The position numbers and the translations under genes were made by a program. From Aureimonas sp. AU12 (GTDB taxonomy: Bacteria; Pseudomonadota; Alphaproteobacteria; Rhizobiales; Rhizobiaceae): a DNA stretch of 64,000 bases. The DNA lies in the NCBI RefSeq assembly GCF_001463705.1, contig NZ_BBWH01000009.1, positions 1 through 64,000 of the forward strand, given 5' to 3'. This document shows positions 8,160 to 16,057 of this stretch, in pieces. Position 1 is the stretch's first letter. The number at the start of each line of letters is the position of its first letter. Below the pieces are notes generated by a model. That model was given only the letters and a program-made list of their open reading frames with translations. It searched no databases and had not been told where the DNA came from.

Positions 8160-9125
8160 TCAGGCCTCGATCACCTCGAACTGACTGCGCGGCACCCGGA
8201 GCCGATACTGCAAGCCCTCGGGGCGGTAATCGAGTTCGGCCTCGCCGCCGACCGAGTTCGGAACGATCCGCTCGAGAGTCGAGGTACCGAAACGCGGATC
8301 GTGATCGAGGCGAACGCGGGGTCCACGCGATTCCAGCCACTGGATCAGGAGAAGGCTCTGCCCATCCCGTGTCTCGATCGTCGAACGGATCGACACTCGC
8401 CCACCCGGGATCGATAGCGAGCCGTAGGATGCCGCATTCACGGCGAGTTCGTGGAAGGCGAGCCCGACATGCAGCGCCGCGGTCGGCGATAGGTAGACGT
8501 CGACCCCTTCGAACTGGATCTGCGCCATGCCATCGGGGGCGTATCGCTCGACCTGCATCGTCACGAGGCCGAAGAGATCGGCGCCGCGCCAGTCTGTGTC
8601 GGTCACGATATCCTGCGAGGAGGCCAGCGACTGGATCCGTCCGCGGAAGCGCACGAGGAACTCCGGCACGGTCAGCGAGTGGCGAGCCGTCTGGCTCGCC
8701 AGGCTTTGAATGATCGCGAGGAGGTTCTTGGAGCGGTGCGAGACCTCGCGCAGCAGGGTCTTCAGCGTCTCTTCACGCCGCTTCTGCTCGGTGATCTCCA
8801 GCGAAGTGCCGATGATCCCGATCACGGTGCCGCTCTCGTCGCGATCGACGTCGATGCGGATATCGAACCAACGCATCGAGTCTGAGGCGAGGAAAGGCAG
8901 TTCGAACCGAGCGGGCTTATGCGTGCGCAGGATTTCCGACTTGATGGCGTTCGACTTTTCCGCGGCCGGCCCGGACAGAAAGTCGTGGTCGATATCGCCG
9001 TTCCGGGCGGACGACAGCCACGAATTCTCCGCATTGAAAAGCCAGAGATAGCGAAGCTCAAGATCCTGCGCGAACAGGGTCATTTCCGTGTTCGCCAGAG
9101 CCTTGAGAGCCTTGTAGGCTACCAT
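8160..9125 (-). CDS. HWE-family sensor histidine kinase with PAS domain (probable PhyR kinase)
   Basis: A 321-residue kinase without membrane segments. An N-terminal PAS domain (about 15-120, ending SLEITEQKRREETLKTL) is followed by the phosphoacceptor helix LLREVSHRSKNLLAIIQSLA (H in SHRSKN) and an HWE/HisKA_2 ATPase domain with N-box HELAVNAASYG. It lies 282 bases from phyR in the same direction. Kinases of this class phosphorylate PhyR in the general stress response, so that is its likely partner. Being soluble, it should sense an internal signal. A candidate EcfG promoter lies about 190 bases upstream. Confidence 0.92.
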   Translation of the reverse strand: MVAYKALKALANTEMTLFAQDLELRYLWLFNAENSWLSSARNGDIDHDFLSGPAAEKSNAIKSEILRTHKPARFELPFLASDSMRWFDIRIDVDRDESGTVIGIIGTSLEITEQKRREETLKTLLREVSHRSKNLLAIIQSLASQTARHSLTVPEFLVRFRGRIQSLASSQDIVTDTDWRGADLFGLVTMQVERYAPDGMAQIQFEGVDVYLSPTAALHVGLAFHELAVNAASYGSLSIPGGRVSIRSTIETRDGQSLLLIQWLESRGPRVRLDHDPRFGTSTLERIVPNSVGGEAELDYRPEGLQYRLRVPRSQFEVIEA

Positions 9126-9316
9126 TGTGCAGTGCTCTCTCCGGCGGTCCGCAAGCCACCTCGCGCGATTGGCAGCAGTTCAACCTGTCCGCCGGCTCGC
9201 ATCAGGCGCGGTCGAGAGAACGGGACGAAACCGCATAATCCCTCAACCATACGCCGCAAACCTTTCTTCGATGTTGAGCGTCGATCTTCAACACCGTCAT
9301 GCCGATCATGGCCATC

Positions 9317-9342
9317 AACCGTTCGCGCGGGCCATCGGTTCC
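9317..9342 (-). promoter_or_regulatory. Candidate EcfG-type promoter upstream of the HWE kinase
   Basis: Minus-strand GGAAC, 16-base spacer, CGGTT, the same layout as at 8068-8093. It is about 190 bases from the kinase start, so the leader would be long. The rest of the 282-base gap between kinase and phyR shows no coding potential. Confidence 0.45.
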
Positions 9343-9407
9343 CGTCCGCGGGAGAAGCGGATCGCACAGCGCCCGCTCCTTCCCGACTCGCCGCGACCGT
9401 CCGCTTG

Positions 9408-10199
9408 TCAGGCCGCTTCGCGCTCTTTCTCGAAGAACAGCGCCTGACTGATAAGGGCCTTCACCATGTCCGGATTGAAGGGCTTGGTGACGAGGAAGGT
9501 CGGCTCCGGACGCTCGCCGGTCAGCAGCCGCTCGGGGAAGGCCGTGATGAAGATCACCGGCACCGACACCTTCGACAGGATGTCGTTCACCGCATCGATG
9601 CCGGACGAGCCGTCCGCCAGCTGGATGTCGGCCAGCACCATGCCCGGCTTCTGCTGCTCGAACAGCGCGATCGCTTCCTTGTGGGTGCGAGCGATGCCCG
9701 TGACGCCGTGGCCGAGGCTCTCGACCATCTGCTCGATGTCCATAGCGATCAGAGGCTCATCCTCGATGATCATGATATTCGTCGAGACCTGACGCCCGAT
9801 GTCGGAGCTGGCCTGATCGATCAGCTCGGAGAAATCGGCATCGCCGACGCCGAGGATCGTCGCGGCCTCTTCCGTCGTGAAGCCTTCGACGGCGACCAGA
9901 AGGAAGGCCTGGCGCGGCAGCGGCGAGATCCCGCGCAGATTACGCGAGGCCTTCTCTTCCCACGCGGAGACCGGCGTATCCTCGCGGATGTTCACCTCGA
10001 CGGACTGCCACAGCGACGAGAACAGCTTGTAGAGCGAAATGCGCGGGCTTTCCTGCTGATCGAACAGGCTGGGCTCTGCGATCAAGGCTTCGAGCACCGC
10101 CGCGACATAGGCGTCGCCCGATGCCTGAGACCCGCTGAGCGCGCGAGCATAACGGCGCAGATATGGAATGTGCGGCGCTATGCGCGAGGACATCGACAT
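9408..10199 (-). CDS. phyR: PhyR, anti-anti-sigma response regulator of the general stress response
   Basis: 263 residues with the diagnostic PhyR layout. An N-terminal sigma-factor-like domain (about 1-125; LPRQAFLLVAVEGFTTEEAA resembles region 4) is followed by a C-terminal receiver domain with acidic pocket IIEDEP, phospho-site aspartate in VLADIQLADG and the switch residues in FITAFPE and TKPFNP. When phosphorylated, PhyR's sigma-like part binds NepR and frees EcfG. The start at 10199 has GAGGGGAG seven bases upstream. It is divergent from nepR-ecfG across a 280-base gap, the usual arrangement. Confidence 0.97.
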   Translation of the reverse strand: MSMSSRIAPHIPYLRRYARALSGSQASGDAYVAAVLEALIAEPSLFDQQESPRISLYKLFSSLWQSVEVNIREDTPVSAWEEKASRNLRGISPLPRQAFLLVAVEGFTTEEAATILGVGDADFSELIDQASSDIGRQVSTNIMIIEDEPLIAMDIEQMVESLGHGVTGIARTHKEAIALFEQQKPGMVLADIQLADGSSGIDAVNDILSKVSVPVIFITAFPERLLTGERPEPTFLVTKPFNPDMVKALISQALFFEKEREAA

Positions 10200-10344
10200 G
10201 AATACTCCCCTCGTACCTTCGTAGTTGGCGGGGACACATCCCGGCCCGGCGGTCCATCGCCGGACCGAAGATCAGCCGACGAACCCATCACTCGCCGGTC
10301 CCGATAGAATTGGCGAGTGTGGTTCTACGTAATGCGAACGCGTG

Positions 10345-10370
10345 GAAACGCTAGCCTCCCTCCACAAGTT
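10345..10370 (+). promoter_or_regulatory. Candidate EcfG promoter for nepR-ecfG (weak)
   Basis: Plus strand: GAAAC, 17-base spacer, AGTT; one mismatch in each half to the EcfG pattern. It overlaps almost completely with the opposite-strand element because the outer bases GGAAAC and GTTTCC form a dyad. The rest of the 280-base gap shows no gene. Confidence 0.35.
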
Positions 10371-10372
10371 TC
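10347..10372 (-). promoter_or_regulatory. Candidate EcfG promoter for phyR (weak -35)
   Basis: Minus strand: GAAAC, 17-base spacer, CGTT; one mismatch to GGAAC. It lies about 150 bases before the phyR start. The same DNA read on the plus strand gives a second, similar element. Confidence 0.4.
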
Positions 10373-10479
10373 CGATCACGGTCGATCAAACCTTGCGAAA
10401 CGCGGTCACTCCCACATGTATCCCTGCCATGCGCCGGTGGGACAGTGCGGCACGGATGGGGCAACTGGTGAGAGGCTGA

Positions 10480-10698
10480 ATGGAAGACCACAAGAACAAG
10501 GGGACCAGCATGCCCGAACCGCAACCGGCCGACATGGCCGGCTCGGCGTTGGAGCTGGGACCCAGCTCCGCCATCGGGAAACGCCTGAAAGCCTATTATG
10601 ACGACGTTGCGGGAGAGCCGGTGCCGGACCGCTTCCTGTCGCTTCTCGATGCGCTGGATGCGGCCGAATCCCATTCGAAGACAACGAAGCGGGATTGA
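10480..10698 (+). CDS. nepR: NepR, anti-sigma factor of EcfG
   Basis: A 72-residue protein whose core IGKRLKAYYDDVAGEPVPDRFLSLL is the NepR domain: the first helix plus the PVPDRF linker that grips EcfG or PhyR. It sequesters EcfG in unstressed cells and is titrated by phosphorylated PhyR. Two starts are plausible. The one given has GAGAGG four bases upstream; an ATG ten codons later (10510) has AAGGGG at better spacing and would give a 62-residue protein, closer to the family norm. It is followed three bases later by ecfG, so the pair is co-transcribed. Confidence 0.95.
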   Translation: MEDHKNKGTSMPEPQPADMAGSALELGPSSAIGKRLKAYYDDVAGEPVPDRFLSLLDALDAAESHSKTTKRD

Positions 10699-10701
10699 GC
10701 C

Positions 10702-11253
10702 ATGGGCCAGGAACCCGATTTCCGTCGCGAGCTGATTTCCATCATTCCCAATTTGCGCGCCTTCGCCGCCTCACTCGCAGGATCTTTCGATCGCGCCGAT
10801 GACCTTGTGCAGGAAACCCTCGTCAAGGCTTGGGATAAACAGCACACGTTCCAGCCTGGAACGAACCTGAAGGCATGGCTCTTCACGATCCTGCGCAACG
10901 AGTTCTACACGCAGATGCGCAAGAAGGGCCGCGAGGTGCAGGACGTCGACGGCATTCATGCGATGCAGCTGGCGGGTCATCCCGAGCAACAGGGGCATCT
11001 CGATCTCCAGGACTTCCGCAAGGCGCTCGAGCAGCTGCCGGACGACCAGCGTGAAGCGCTGATCCTGATCGGCGCCTCCGGGTTCTCCTATGAGGAAGCC
11101 GCCGAGATCTGCAAATGCGCCGTCGGCACGATCAAGAGCCGTGTGTCGCGTGCCCGGACCCGCATGGCCGATCTCCTTGGCATCGAGGGCGACGGCGAGT
11201 TCGGCCCCGACTCGATTTCGTCCCAGATCATCGGCGTGGCGCCGGCAGCCTGA
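10702..11253 (+). CDS. ecfG: EcfG-family RNA polymerase sigma factor (general stress)
   Basis: 183-residue ECF15-type sigma factor. Region 2 contains LVQETLVKAWDKQHTF and LKAWLFTILRNEFYTQ; region 4 contains LEQLPDDQREALILIGASGFSYEEAA and GTIKSRVSRARTR, the DNA-binding helix-turn-helix. It directs transcription from GGAAC / CGTT promoters and is held by NepR. Candidate promoters of this type occur repeatedly within 15 kb of it. The genes just downstream (DUF883, holin-like) are separated by 161 bases that include one such promoter. Confidence 0.97.
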   Translation: MGQEPDFRRELISIIPNLRAFAASLAGSFDRADDLVQETLVKAWDKQHTFQPGTNLKAWLFTILRNEFYTQMRKKGREVQDVDGIHAMQLAGHPEQQGHLDLQDFRKALEQLPDDQREALILIGASGFSYEEAAEICKCAVGTIKSRVSRARTRMADLLGIEGDGEFGPDSISSQIIGVAPAA

Positions 11254-11318
11254 CGCATCGGGTTGCCACGTCGGTCCGAAGCAGGATCGGCGAGGCACCG
11301 AGAAAAGCATCCCGTGGC

Positions 11319-11343
11319 GGAACCACGTCCGAGCCCAGCCATT
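11319..11343 (+). promoter_or_regulatory. Candidate EcfG promoter of the DUF883 operon
   Basis: GGAAC, 16-base spacer, CATT (one mismatch to CGTT), ending 71 bases before the DUF883 start codon. Confidence 0.55.
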
Positions 11344-11414
11344 ATCGAGGCGCTCGGTGCCGCCAACTTCCCCCGCGAGCCCCGGCCGCGTAAACTGGTT
11401 GAAAGGAACGATCC

Positions 11415-11762
11415 ATGTCGTCCACCCATTCGAACTCCGACGATTTCACCTCCACGTCGGACGAGAACGTCCGCAACGCCGAGCAGGACCTGCAGGCGCA
11501 GGTCTCGAAGCTGCGCGAGGACGTGGCCGGCGTCGTGGAATCGCTGAAGTCCATCGCAGGTGGACGTGCCGACAACGCCAAGTCGCAGGCCTATGCGCTG
11601 CGTGACGACGTGCGCGACCGCGGCGAGCGTTATGTGCGTCAGGCGCAGGAGACGGCCAGCGAGTTCGAAGAGCAGGTCAGCGAGCGTGTGCGCGCCGAGC
11701 CCATCAAGGCGGTGCTGATCGCCGCCGCCGTTGGTTATGTCTACGCTCGCCTGTTCCGGTAA
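11415..11762 (+). CDS. DUF883 (YqjD/ElaB-like) membrane-anchored protein
   Basis: 115 residues. A long heptad-rich amphipathic helix (about 20-95: NAEQDLQAQVSKLREDVAGVVESLKSI and following) is succeeded by a short C-terminal membrane anchor PIKAVLIAAAVGYVYARLF. This is the layout of YqjD/ElaB proteins, which sit in the inner membrane and in E. coli bind stationary-phase ribosomes. AAAGGAACG precedes the start. The next gene begins four bases after the stop, so they form an operon. Stress induction is suggested by the upstream promoter-like sequence; ribosome binding is not shown here. Confidence 0.85.
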   Translation: MSSTHSNSDDFTSTSDENVRNAEQDLQAQVSKLREDVAGVVESLKSIAGGRADNAKSQAYALRDDVRDRGERYVRQAQETASEFEEQVSERVRAEPIKAVLIAAAVGYVYARLFR

Positions 11763-11765
11763 CAG

Positions 11766-12215
11766 ATGATCGGCCAGCTCATCACCAAGCTCTTCACGGG
11801 CGAGATCTCGATCTACATCGCCCGGTTGCGGACCGCCTTCGCGATTTACGCGGCGATGGCCATCCTCGCTGTGGCGATGATCGGGTTCCTGATCGGCGCA
11901 TTGTTCGTCTGGCTGGCTCATCGCTTCGGCACGGTGCAGACATCCATCGGCTTCGCGGTTGCATGTCTCGTCGCCATCCTCGTGATGTACGCGCTGCTTC
12001 TCGTGGCGCGTCGCCCGCCCCGCCAGCGCGCAGCGGACCGCATGCAGCGCGACGTCGCGTCGATTGCCAGCATCGCCGCGGTATCGAACCTGCCGCTGAT
12101 CTTCGCCAGCGTTCGTCGTCGCAAGTCGCTGATGATGCTGCCGGTGGCCGGATTGGCCGTCTGGGGTCTCTTCAAAGGCCTTCGTGGCTTTCGCGATCGT
12201 GGCCTGCGTGATTGA
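11766..12215 (+). CDS. Putative inner-membrane protein, phage-holin-E/YqjE-like
   Basis: 149 residues with two strong membrane segments close together (about 27-52 FAIYAAMAILAVAMIGFLIGALFVWL and 62-82 IGFAVACLVAILVMYALLLVA), a basic cytoplasmic stretch with RRPPRQRAADRMQ, and a shorter hydrophobic patch MMLPVAGLAVWGLF near the end. Pairing with a DUF883 gene resembles the E. coli yqjD-yqjE arrangement, which suggests a YqjE-like role. Translationally linked to the gene before it. Function unknown. Confidence 0.75.
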   Translation: MIGQLITKLFTGEISIYIARLRTAFAIYAAMAILAVAMIGFLIGALFVWLAHRFGTVQTSIGFAVACLVAILVMYALLLVARRPPRQRAADRMQRDVASIASIAAVSNLPLIFASVRRRKSLMMLPVAGLAVWGLFKGLRGFRDRGLRD

Positions 12216-12324
12216 CGCAGGCCTGGATCCTCGTCGGCGTCGTCGGATCCTTTCGACCGGTCGCGTATTGAACGAACGAACGGCCCGCCATCTGGCGGCG
12301 CCAAGATGACGATGGAGAGACGAA

Positions 12325-12606
12325 ATGGCTGACATGAAGACCGACAAGGTGCGTCAGGGACGCAGCGGACGACCGGTCCTCTACGTTCTGATCGGCGGCC
12401 TCGTGCTCTGCGTCATCGTCTTCATCGGGCTCGGCTTCTACGGCCGGGCCCTTCCCGATCAGAATATCGGCGGCGCGGCGAATTCCGGCGTGAGCACGGC
12501 ACCGGCAACGTCCACCGGATCCACCTCCACAACCGTGACGCCGGGCGAAGCAGCAAGTGCGCCGGGTTCTAGCGGGTCGGCGACGACGACGGTGCCCGCC
12601 AATTAA
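12325..12606 (+). CDS. Small single-span membrane protein, 93 aa
   Basis: Starts MADMKTDKVRQGRSGRP, followed by one hydrophobic helix VLYVLIGGLVLCVIVFIGLGFYG (about 18-40) and a serine/threonine/alanine/glycine-rich tail of about 50 residues, low-complexity and probably periplasmic. GGAGAGACG precedes the ATG. No family is recognised. It sits in the stress-response neighbourhood but I found no EcfG-type promoter directly upstream. Confidence 0.7.
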   Translation: MADMKTDKVRQGRSGRPVLYVLIGGLVLCVIVFIGLGFYGRALPDQNIGGAANSGVSTAPATSTGSTSTTVTPGEAASAPGSSGSATTTVPAN

Positions 12607-12636
12607 GCCGGTCGCTGACACCTGACAATCGAAATG

Positions 12637-12661
12637 ACGGGCCCTCGCGGGCCCGTTTTTC
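12637..12661 (+). terminator. Rho-independent terminator after the 93-aa gene
   Basis: 8-bp arms ACGGGCCC / GGGCCCGT around TCGC, followed by TTTTT. Confidence 0.85.
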
Positions 12662-12717
12662 GTTGCCAGAGCAACCTGTCCGATCACCCGGCGTTTGTCA
12701 GGAACAGGAGAGCAGCC

Positions 12718-13089
12718 ATGAGCGAAACGAACATCACCAACGACCGCACCGTTCTAGCCCTCGATGCCGATGTCGGTGGGGACGGCGACACCCCGGGGAT
12801 CTCGCAGACGTTGACCCAGGCGGAAATCGACGACGTCCTGTCCAATACGGCCATGACGATCGAGGAGAAGCGGGCGCGGCTTGAGCATTTCGCCGGCCAG
12901 ATGGGTGATCGCGAGGCGATCGACCGCGGCAGCGAATTCGAACCGCTCGAACTCCAGATCCGCGATGCCCTGTCGATGCTTGCCGATGGCGGACATGACT
13001 ACGGGACGGCCGAGTCGGTCGGGATGGACCCGGATTACCGCAGCGACGCACGGGCGCCGGATGATCTCGACGACCCCGAACTGCGGTGA
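12718..13089 (+). CDS. Hypothetical acidic protein, 123 aa
   Basis: Soluble, strongly acidic protein. A central helical stretch LTQAEIDDVLSNTAMTIEEKRARLEHFA looks like a folded core; the tail is aspartate-rich (PDDLDDPELR). ACAGGAGAG lies a few bases before the ATG, which supports this start over an in-frame one 28 codons upstream. No family name is known to me. It is convergent with the diacylglycerol-kinase gene and separated from it by a stem-loop. Confidence 0.7.
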   Translation: MSETNITNDRTVLALDADVGGDGDTPGISQTLTQAEIDDVLSNTAMTIEEKRARLEHFAGQMGDREAIDRGSEFEPLELQIRDALSMLADGGHDYGTAESVGMDPDYRSDARAPDDLDDPELR

Positions 13090-13110
13090 TCGCCTGACCA
13101 AACCAAGCGC

Positions 13111-13142
13111 AAGGCTGCCGCCCGGGACAGGGTGGCGGCCTT
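13111..13142. terminator. Stem-loop between convergent genes
   Basis: Arms AAGGCTGCCGCCC and GGGTGGCGGCCTT pair over 13 positions with two G-T wobbles around a 6-base loop. No strong T-run on either side, so it may be a weak bidirectional terminator. Confidence 0.5.
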
Positions 13143-13165
13143 CATCGTTGGAAGGTTGGAGAGGC

Positions 13166-14077
13166 TTAGGCGAAAGTGGCCTCTTCGGGCACGAGGACCT
13201 TCAGTCCGCGCCGATGGATCTTCACGTTCGACACGCGGGCGAGATCCTTGAGTTCGCCATCCATGACTGCCCGGTCCTTGGTCTTGGCCCCGCGATACTC
13301 GATGCGAATATCGTCCGCAGCTGCAACCGTCAGATTCTCGTTGGCCTTCCAGGCGCCCCGCATCATGTCGACCGTCAACTTCAGGACGGCACCACGATCG
13401 CTGGAGCGCATCAGGTAGATGCCGAGCTTTCCGCCTTGCGGATCGTCGGCGAAGGGCACGTGCCCGTCTCCATAGACATTGTTGCTGATGGCCACCGCCG
13501 GTGTGCGGATCGTCTCCAGCTTCCCGTCGACGGTCAGCTTCAGTTCGACGGACGGGCGGCTCTGGATGGCCGATCCCACGGCACGCACGCTCGCCCACAT
13601 CTTTCCGAAGCGCGAGGCGTAGTCGAGCTTCTCGCGGGTGCGCACCATGCGCGCATGCAAGCCGACGGCGAACTGGTGGACGAAATAGTCGCCGTTGACG
13701 CTGGCGATGTCGACTTCCGCGACGCGACCGGTCGCCAAGGCCTTAACCGCCTGATCCAGCACCAGCGGTATCTGCAGGCTGCGGGCGAACAGGTTCATCG
13801 TGCCGGCCGGCAGCAGGCCCAGAGCGATCGACGTTCCAGCAACGGCTCCGGCCGCGGAGGCGACCGTCCCGTCCCCTCCCCCGACCATCAGCACATCGAG
13901 ATCGCCGCGCAGGGACTGCTTTCGGATTTCCTCGCCGATTTCGGCGCTTCCGAGGACGACGACTTCGATCTCGTGCCCATGCAGGCGAAACTCGTCGCAG
14001 ATGACGGATGTCAGGAGATCGAGGTCTGTGGTTCTGAGCGTTCCGCCTTCGCGGTTGAGAATGGCGTGAACTTTCAT
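13166..14077 (-). CDS. Diacylglycerol/lipid kinase family protein (YegS-like)
   Basis: 303-residue enzyme with an N-terminal catalytic domain carrying the nucleotide-binding signature GGGDGTVASAA (about residues 60-70) and LPAGTMNLFARSL, followed by the C-terminal beta-sandwich. Members phosphorylate diacylglycerol, sphingosine or phosphatidylglycerol at the inner membrane. The start MKVHAILNREGG is chosen because it opens the first beta strand of the domain; a 40-codon upstream extension has no family character. Lying in the stress cluster, it may serve membrane lipid remodelling; that is inference. Confidence 0.88.
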   Translation of the reverse strand: MKVHAILNREGGTLRTTDLDLLTSVICDEFRLHGHEIEVVVLGSAEIGEEIRKQSLRGDLDVLMVGGGDGTVASAAGAVAGTSIALGLLPAGTMNLFARSLQIPLVLDQAVKALATGRVAEVDIASVNGDYFVHQFAVGLHARMVRTREKLDYASRFGKMWASVRAVGSAIQSRPSVELKLTVDGKLETIRTPAVAISNNVYGDGHVPFADDPQGGKLGIYLMRSSDRGAVLKLTVDMMRGAWKANENLTVAAADDIRIEYRGAKTKDRAVMDGELKDLARVSNVKIHRRGLKVLVPEEATFA

Positions 14078-14176
14078 TGCAGTGGCATACCCCGGTCGGT
14101 TGATCGTTTCGTCACGATATGGTGTCCGACCTCTGCCCTGCGAGGGTCCGTTGCAAACTCGCGGTATCAAGTGAGG

Positions 14177-14201
14177 GGAACACACGCCCGGCAACACCGT
14201 T
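14177..14201 (+). promoter_or_regulatory. Perfect EcfG-type promoter upstream of DUF1328
   Basis: GGAAC, 16-base spacer, CGTT: an exact match to the published alphaproteobacterial general-stress pattern, ending 49 bases before the DUF1328 ATG. Confidence 0.75.
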
Positions 14202-14250
14202 CAGGGTGCGCGAATCCCGTGTTGGACCTCCTGCCGCGAAAGACCATCCC

Positions 14251-14415
14251 ATGATCGAATGGATCGTCATCCTCCTCATCGTCGCCGCGATCGCGAGCCT
14301 GCTGGGCTTTCGGGGCGTCGCTGGCGCGTCGGCGAGCATTGCGAAGATCCTCATCTTCATCGTCCTGATCGGCATCCTGCTCCTGCTCTTCTTCGGTGTG
14401 ATCGTCTTCGCCTGA
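14251..14415 (+). CDS. DUF1328 small membrane protein, 54 aa
   Basis: Almost the whole protein is two hydrophobic helices: MIEWIVILLIVAAIASLLGF and SIAKILIFIVLIGILLLLF, joined by RGVAGASA. This is the UPF0391/DUF1328 (YtjA-like) family of tiny stress-associated inner-membrane proteins. The ATG lacks a strong purine site, but length and sequence fit the family exactly. Preceded by a perfect EcfG promoter match and followed by a stem-loop with T-run, so it is probably a single-gene stress transcript. Confidence 0.88.
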   Translation: MIEWIVILLIVAAIASLLGFRGVAGASASIAKILIFIVLIGILLLLFFGVIVFA

Positions 14416-14466
14416 AACGGCACGGCAAGATGAGGCGCGGGCAGTCGGATGTCGGCGACGTCTCAG

Positions 14467-14495
14467 GGAACCGGACGCCCGTCTGTCCGGTTTTT
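14467..14495 (+). terminator. Terminator-like hairpin that also matches an EcfG promoter
   Basis: Arms AACCGGAC (14469-14476) and GTCCGGTT (14485-14492) followed by TTT form a good terminator for the DUF1328 transcript. The same bases read GGAAC (14467-14471), 16-base spacer, CGGTT (14488-14492), the layout of two other candidate EcfG promoters in this window, and lie 70 bases before the PRC-barrel gene. Either or both roles are possible. Confidence 0.6.
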
Positions 14496-14562
14496 GCCTC
14501 GAAGCTCGCGGCTTGGTTCGAGTTGAAGCCGCGTTGACGTGATGTTGGAGAGGAGACCCGTG

Positions 14563-15990
14563 ATGGTCCGCATTTGGCTTGCCACAACCGCATTGGCCGG
14601 CGTGCTGGCATCGAGCGCCGCAGCACAGACGACCGGTGGTCAGCCGGCAGAACCGGCAACAGCGACGAGTGCGGTCGAGGCCATCGCTCCCGCAACCGAT
14701 ATCGCTTATATCCAGTCGCTCGGCGCGGATCAGTATCTCGCCACCCGGCTGCAGGACGTCGATCTCTACGCATCGGCGAATGTTGACGCGATCGAGGCCG
14801 GCGAGATCCAGAATTTCGTCATCGGCGCCGACGGGACCATCGTTGCGGCGATAGTCGATACCGGTTCGTTTCTTGGCGACCAATCGAAGACCGTCGCGGT
14901 GCCCTTCGGCCGCATTCAGTGGGTTGCGGGAGCTGATGCGTCGCTGCGCCCCGTGCTGACGGCGACACGAGAGGATCTGGTCGCGGCACCCGCCTTCGTC
15001 GTCGCAGACGAAAACCCACCCACCGCAGCCTCGCCTGCTCCCGCAACCGACATGGCGGCGAGCACCACAGCACCCGGTACGGGGGTGGCGGCGGCGCCCA
15101 CCGCGGGGATCGGCGATTATATCGCCACGCTCGGTCCCGAACAGTATCTCAGCCAGACCCTGATCGGCGACGAGGTGAATGCCGGCGTCTCGTCCGACTC
15201 GGACAAGATCGGCAATATCAACGACCTCATCCTGTCGGCGGATGGCAGGGTCGACGGATTCGTCGTCGGTGTCGGCGGTTTCCTCGGCCTTGGCGAAAAG
15301 GACGTGGGCGTGCCGTTCGATACTATCGCGATGACGCGCGACGAAAACGGCGACGCACACGCGGCACTGGCCGCGAACAAGGAGCAGTTGCGCGGCGCCC
15401 CGACGTTTGACCGCGGCTTGGCGACCGACATGATCGCCGCCAACACGACAGGTGCGGTGACCGCGGGCAGCAACGCGACCGGCGCAGCGGCGACCGGCGT
15501 TGCAGCGAGTACTGCTGCCGGCATCGCGGCCTCGGGGACGGCACCCACGGGTCTGGCGACCGACAAGACCGATGGCGTCGCCACATCGTCCACCGCCAAT
15601 GCTCAGCCGTCCGACCAGTTGACCGCGATGACCGGCGGCGACCTGTCTGCGGACAATCTGATCGGCGCCTCGGTCTATGGGCCCGACAACACGACGATCG
15701 GCTCCATCGGCGATCTCGCCCTGGCGCCTCAGGGCCAAGTCGATGCCGTCATCGTCGATGTCGGCGGCTTCCTCGGCATCGGCGCCAAGCCGGTCGCTGT
15801 GGCGATGGACAACCTTCAGTTCATGCGTGACTCCGCCGGCAAGGCAACGCTGACGACGCAGTTCACGCAGGACCAACTGCGGGGCGCACCCGAGTACAAC
15901 AAAGACACTTATGCGCAGAACCGCGACGGCATGCGTATCGCCAATCCCGGCGATCTCCAGACGGCGCCGGCGGCAGGGACCGCCCAGTAA
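14563..15990 (+). CDS. Exported protein with three PRC-barrel-like modules, 475 aa
   Basis: Signal peptide MVRIWLATTALAGVLASSAAAQ (ATG chosen for GGAGAGGAG seven bases upstream). Three similar modules follow, joined by Ala/Thr/Gly-rich linkers. Module 1 (about 45-145) has IQNFVIGADGTIVAAIVDTGSFLG; module 2 (about 185-290) INDLILSADGRVDGFVVGVG; module 3 (about 365-455) IGDLALAPQGQVDAVIVDVG. Modules 2 and 3 share GGFLG(L/I)G and QLRGAP. PRC barrels bind proteins or small ligands; rhizobial exported versions are often stress-induced. Periplasmic location is inferred. It follows DUF1328 after a hairpin that looks like an EcfG promoter. Confidence 0.85.
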   Translation: MVRIWLATTALAGVLASSAAAQTTGGQPAEPATATSAVEAIAPATDIAYIQSLGADQYLATRLQDVDLYASANVDAIEAGEIQNFVIGADGTIVAAIVDTGSFLGDQSKTVAVPFGRIQWVAGADASLRPVLTATREDLVAAPAFVVADENPPTAASPAPATDMAASTTAPGTGVAAAPTAGIGDYIATLGPEQYLSQTLIGDEVNAGVSSDSDKIGNINDLILSADGRVDGFVVGVGGFLGLGEKDVGVPFDTIAMTRDENGDAHAALAANKEQLRGAPTFDRGLATDMIAANTTGAVTAGSNATGAAATGVAASTAAGIAASGTAPTGLATDKTDGVATSSTANAQPSDQLTAMTGGDLSADNLIGASVYGPDNTTIGSIGDLALAPQGQVDAVIVDVGGFLGIGAKPVAVAMDNLQFMRDSAGKATLTTQFTQDQLRGAPEYNKDTYAQNRDGMRIANPGDLQTAPAAGTAQ

Positions 15991-16033
15991 CGAAAATGCG
16001 ATCTCGCCGGAAGCATTGCCAAAGTCGATTTGG

Positions 16034-16057
16034 AAAGCCCGCATCATGCGGGCTTTT
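16034..16057 (+). terminator. Rho-independent terminator of the PRC-barrel gene
   Basis: 10-bp arms AAAGCCCGCA / TGCGGGCTTT with a TCA loop and TTTT. Confidence 0.8.

Noticed and set aside
13166-14197. Longer start for the lipid kinase, 40 codons upstream
   Set aside because: The extension reads across the exact EcfG promoter of the divergent gene and has no family character; MKVHAILNREGG fits the domain start.
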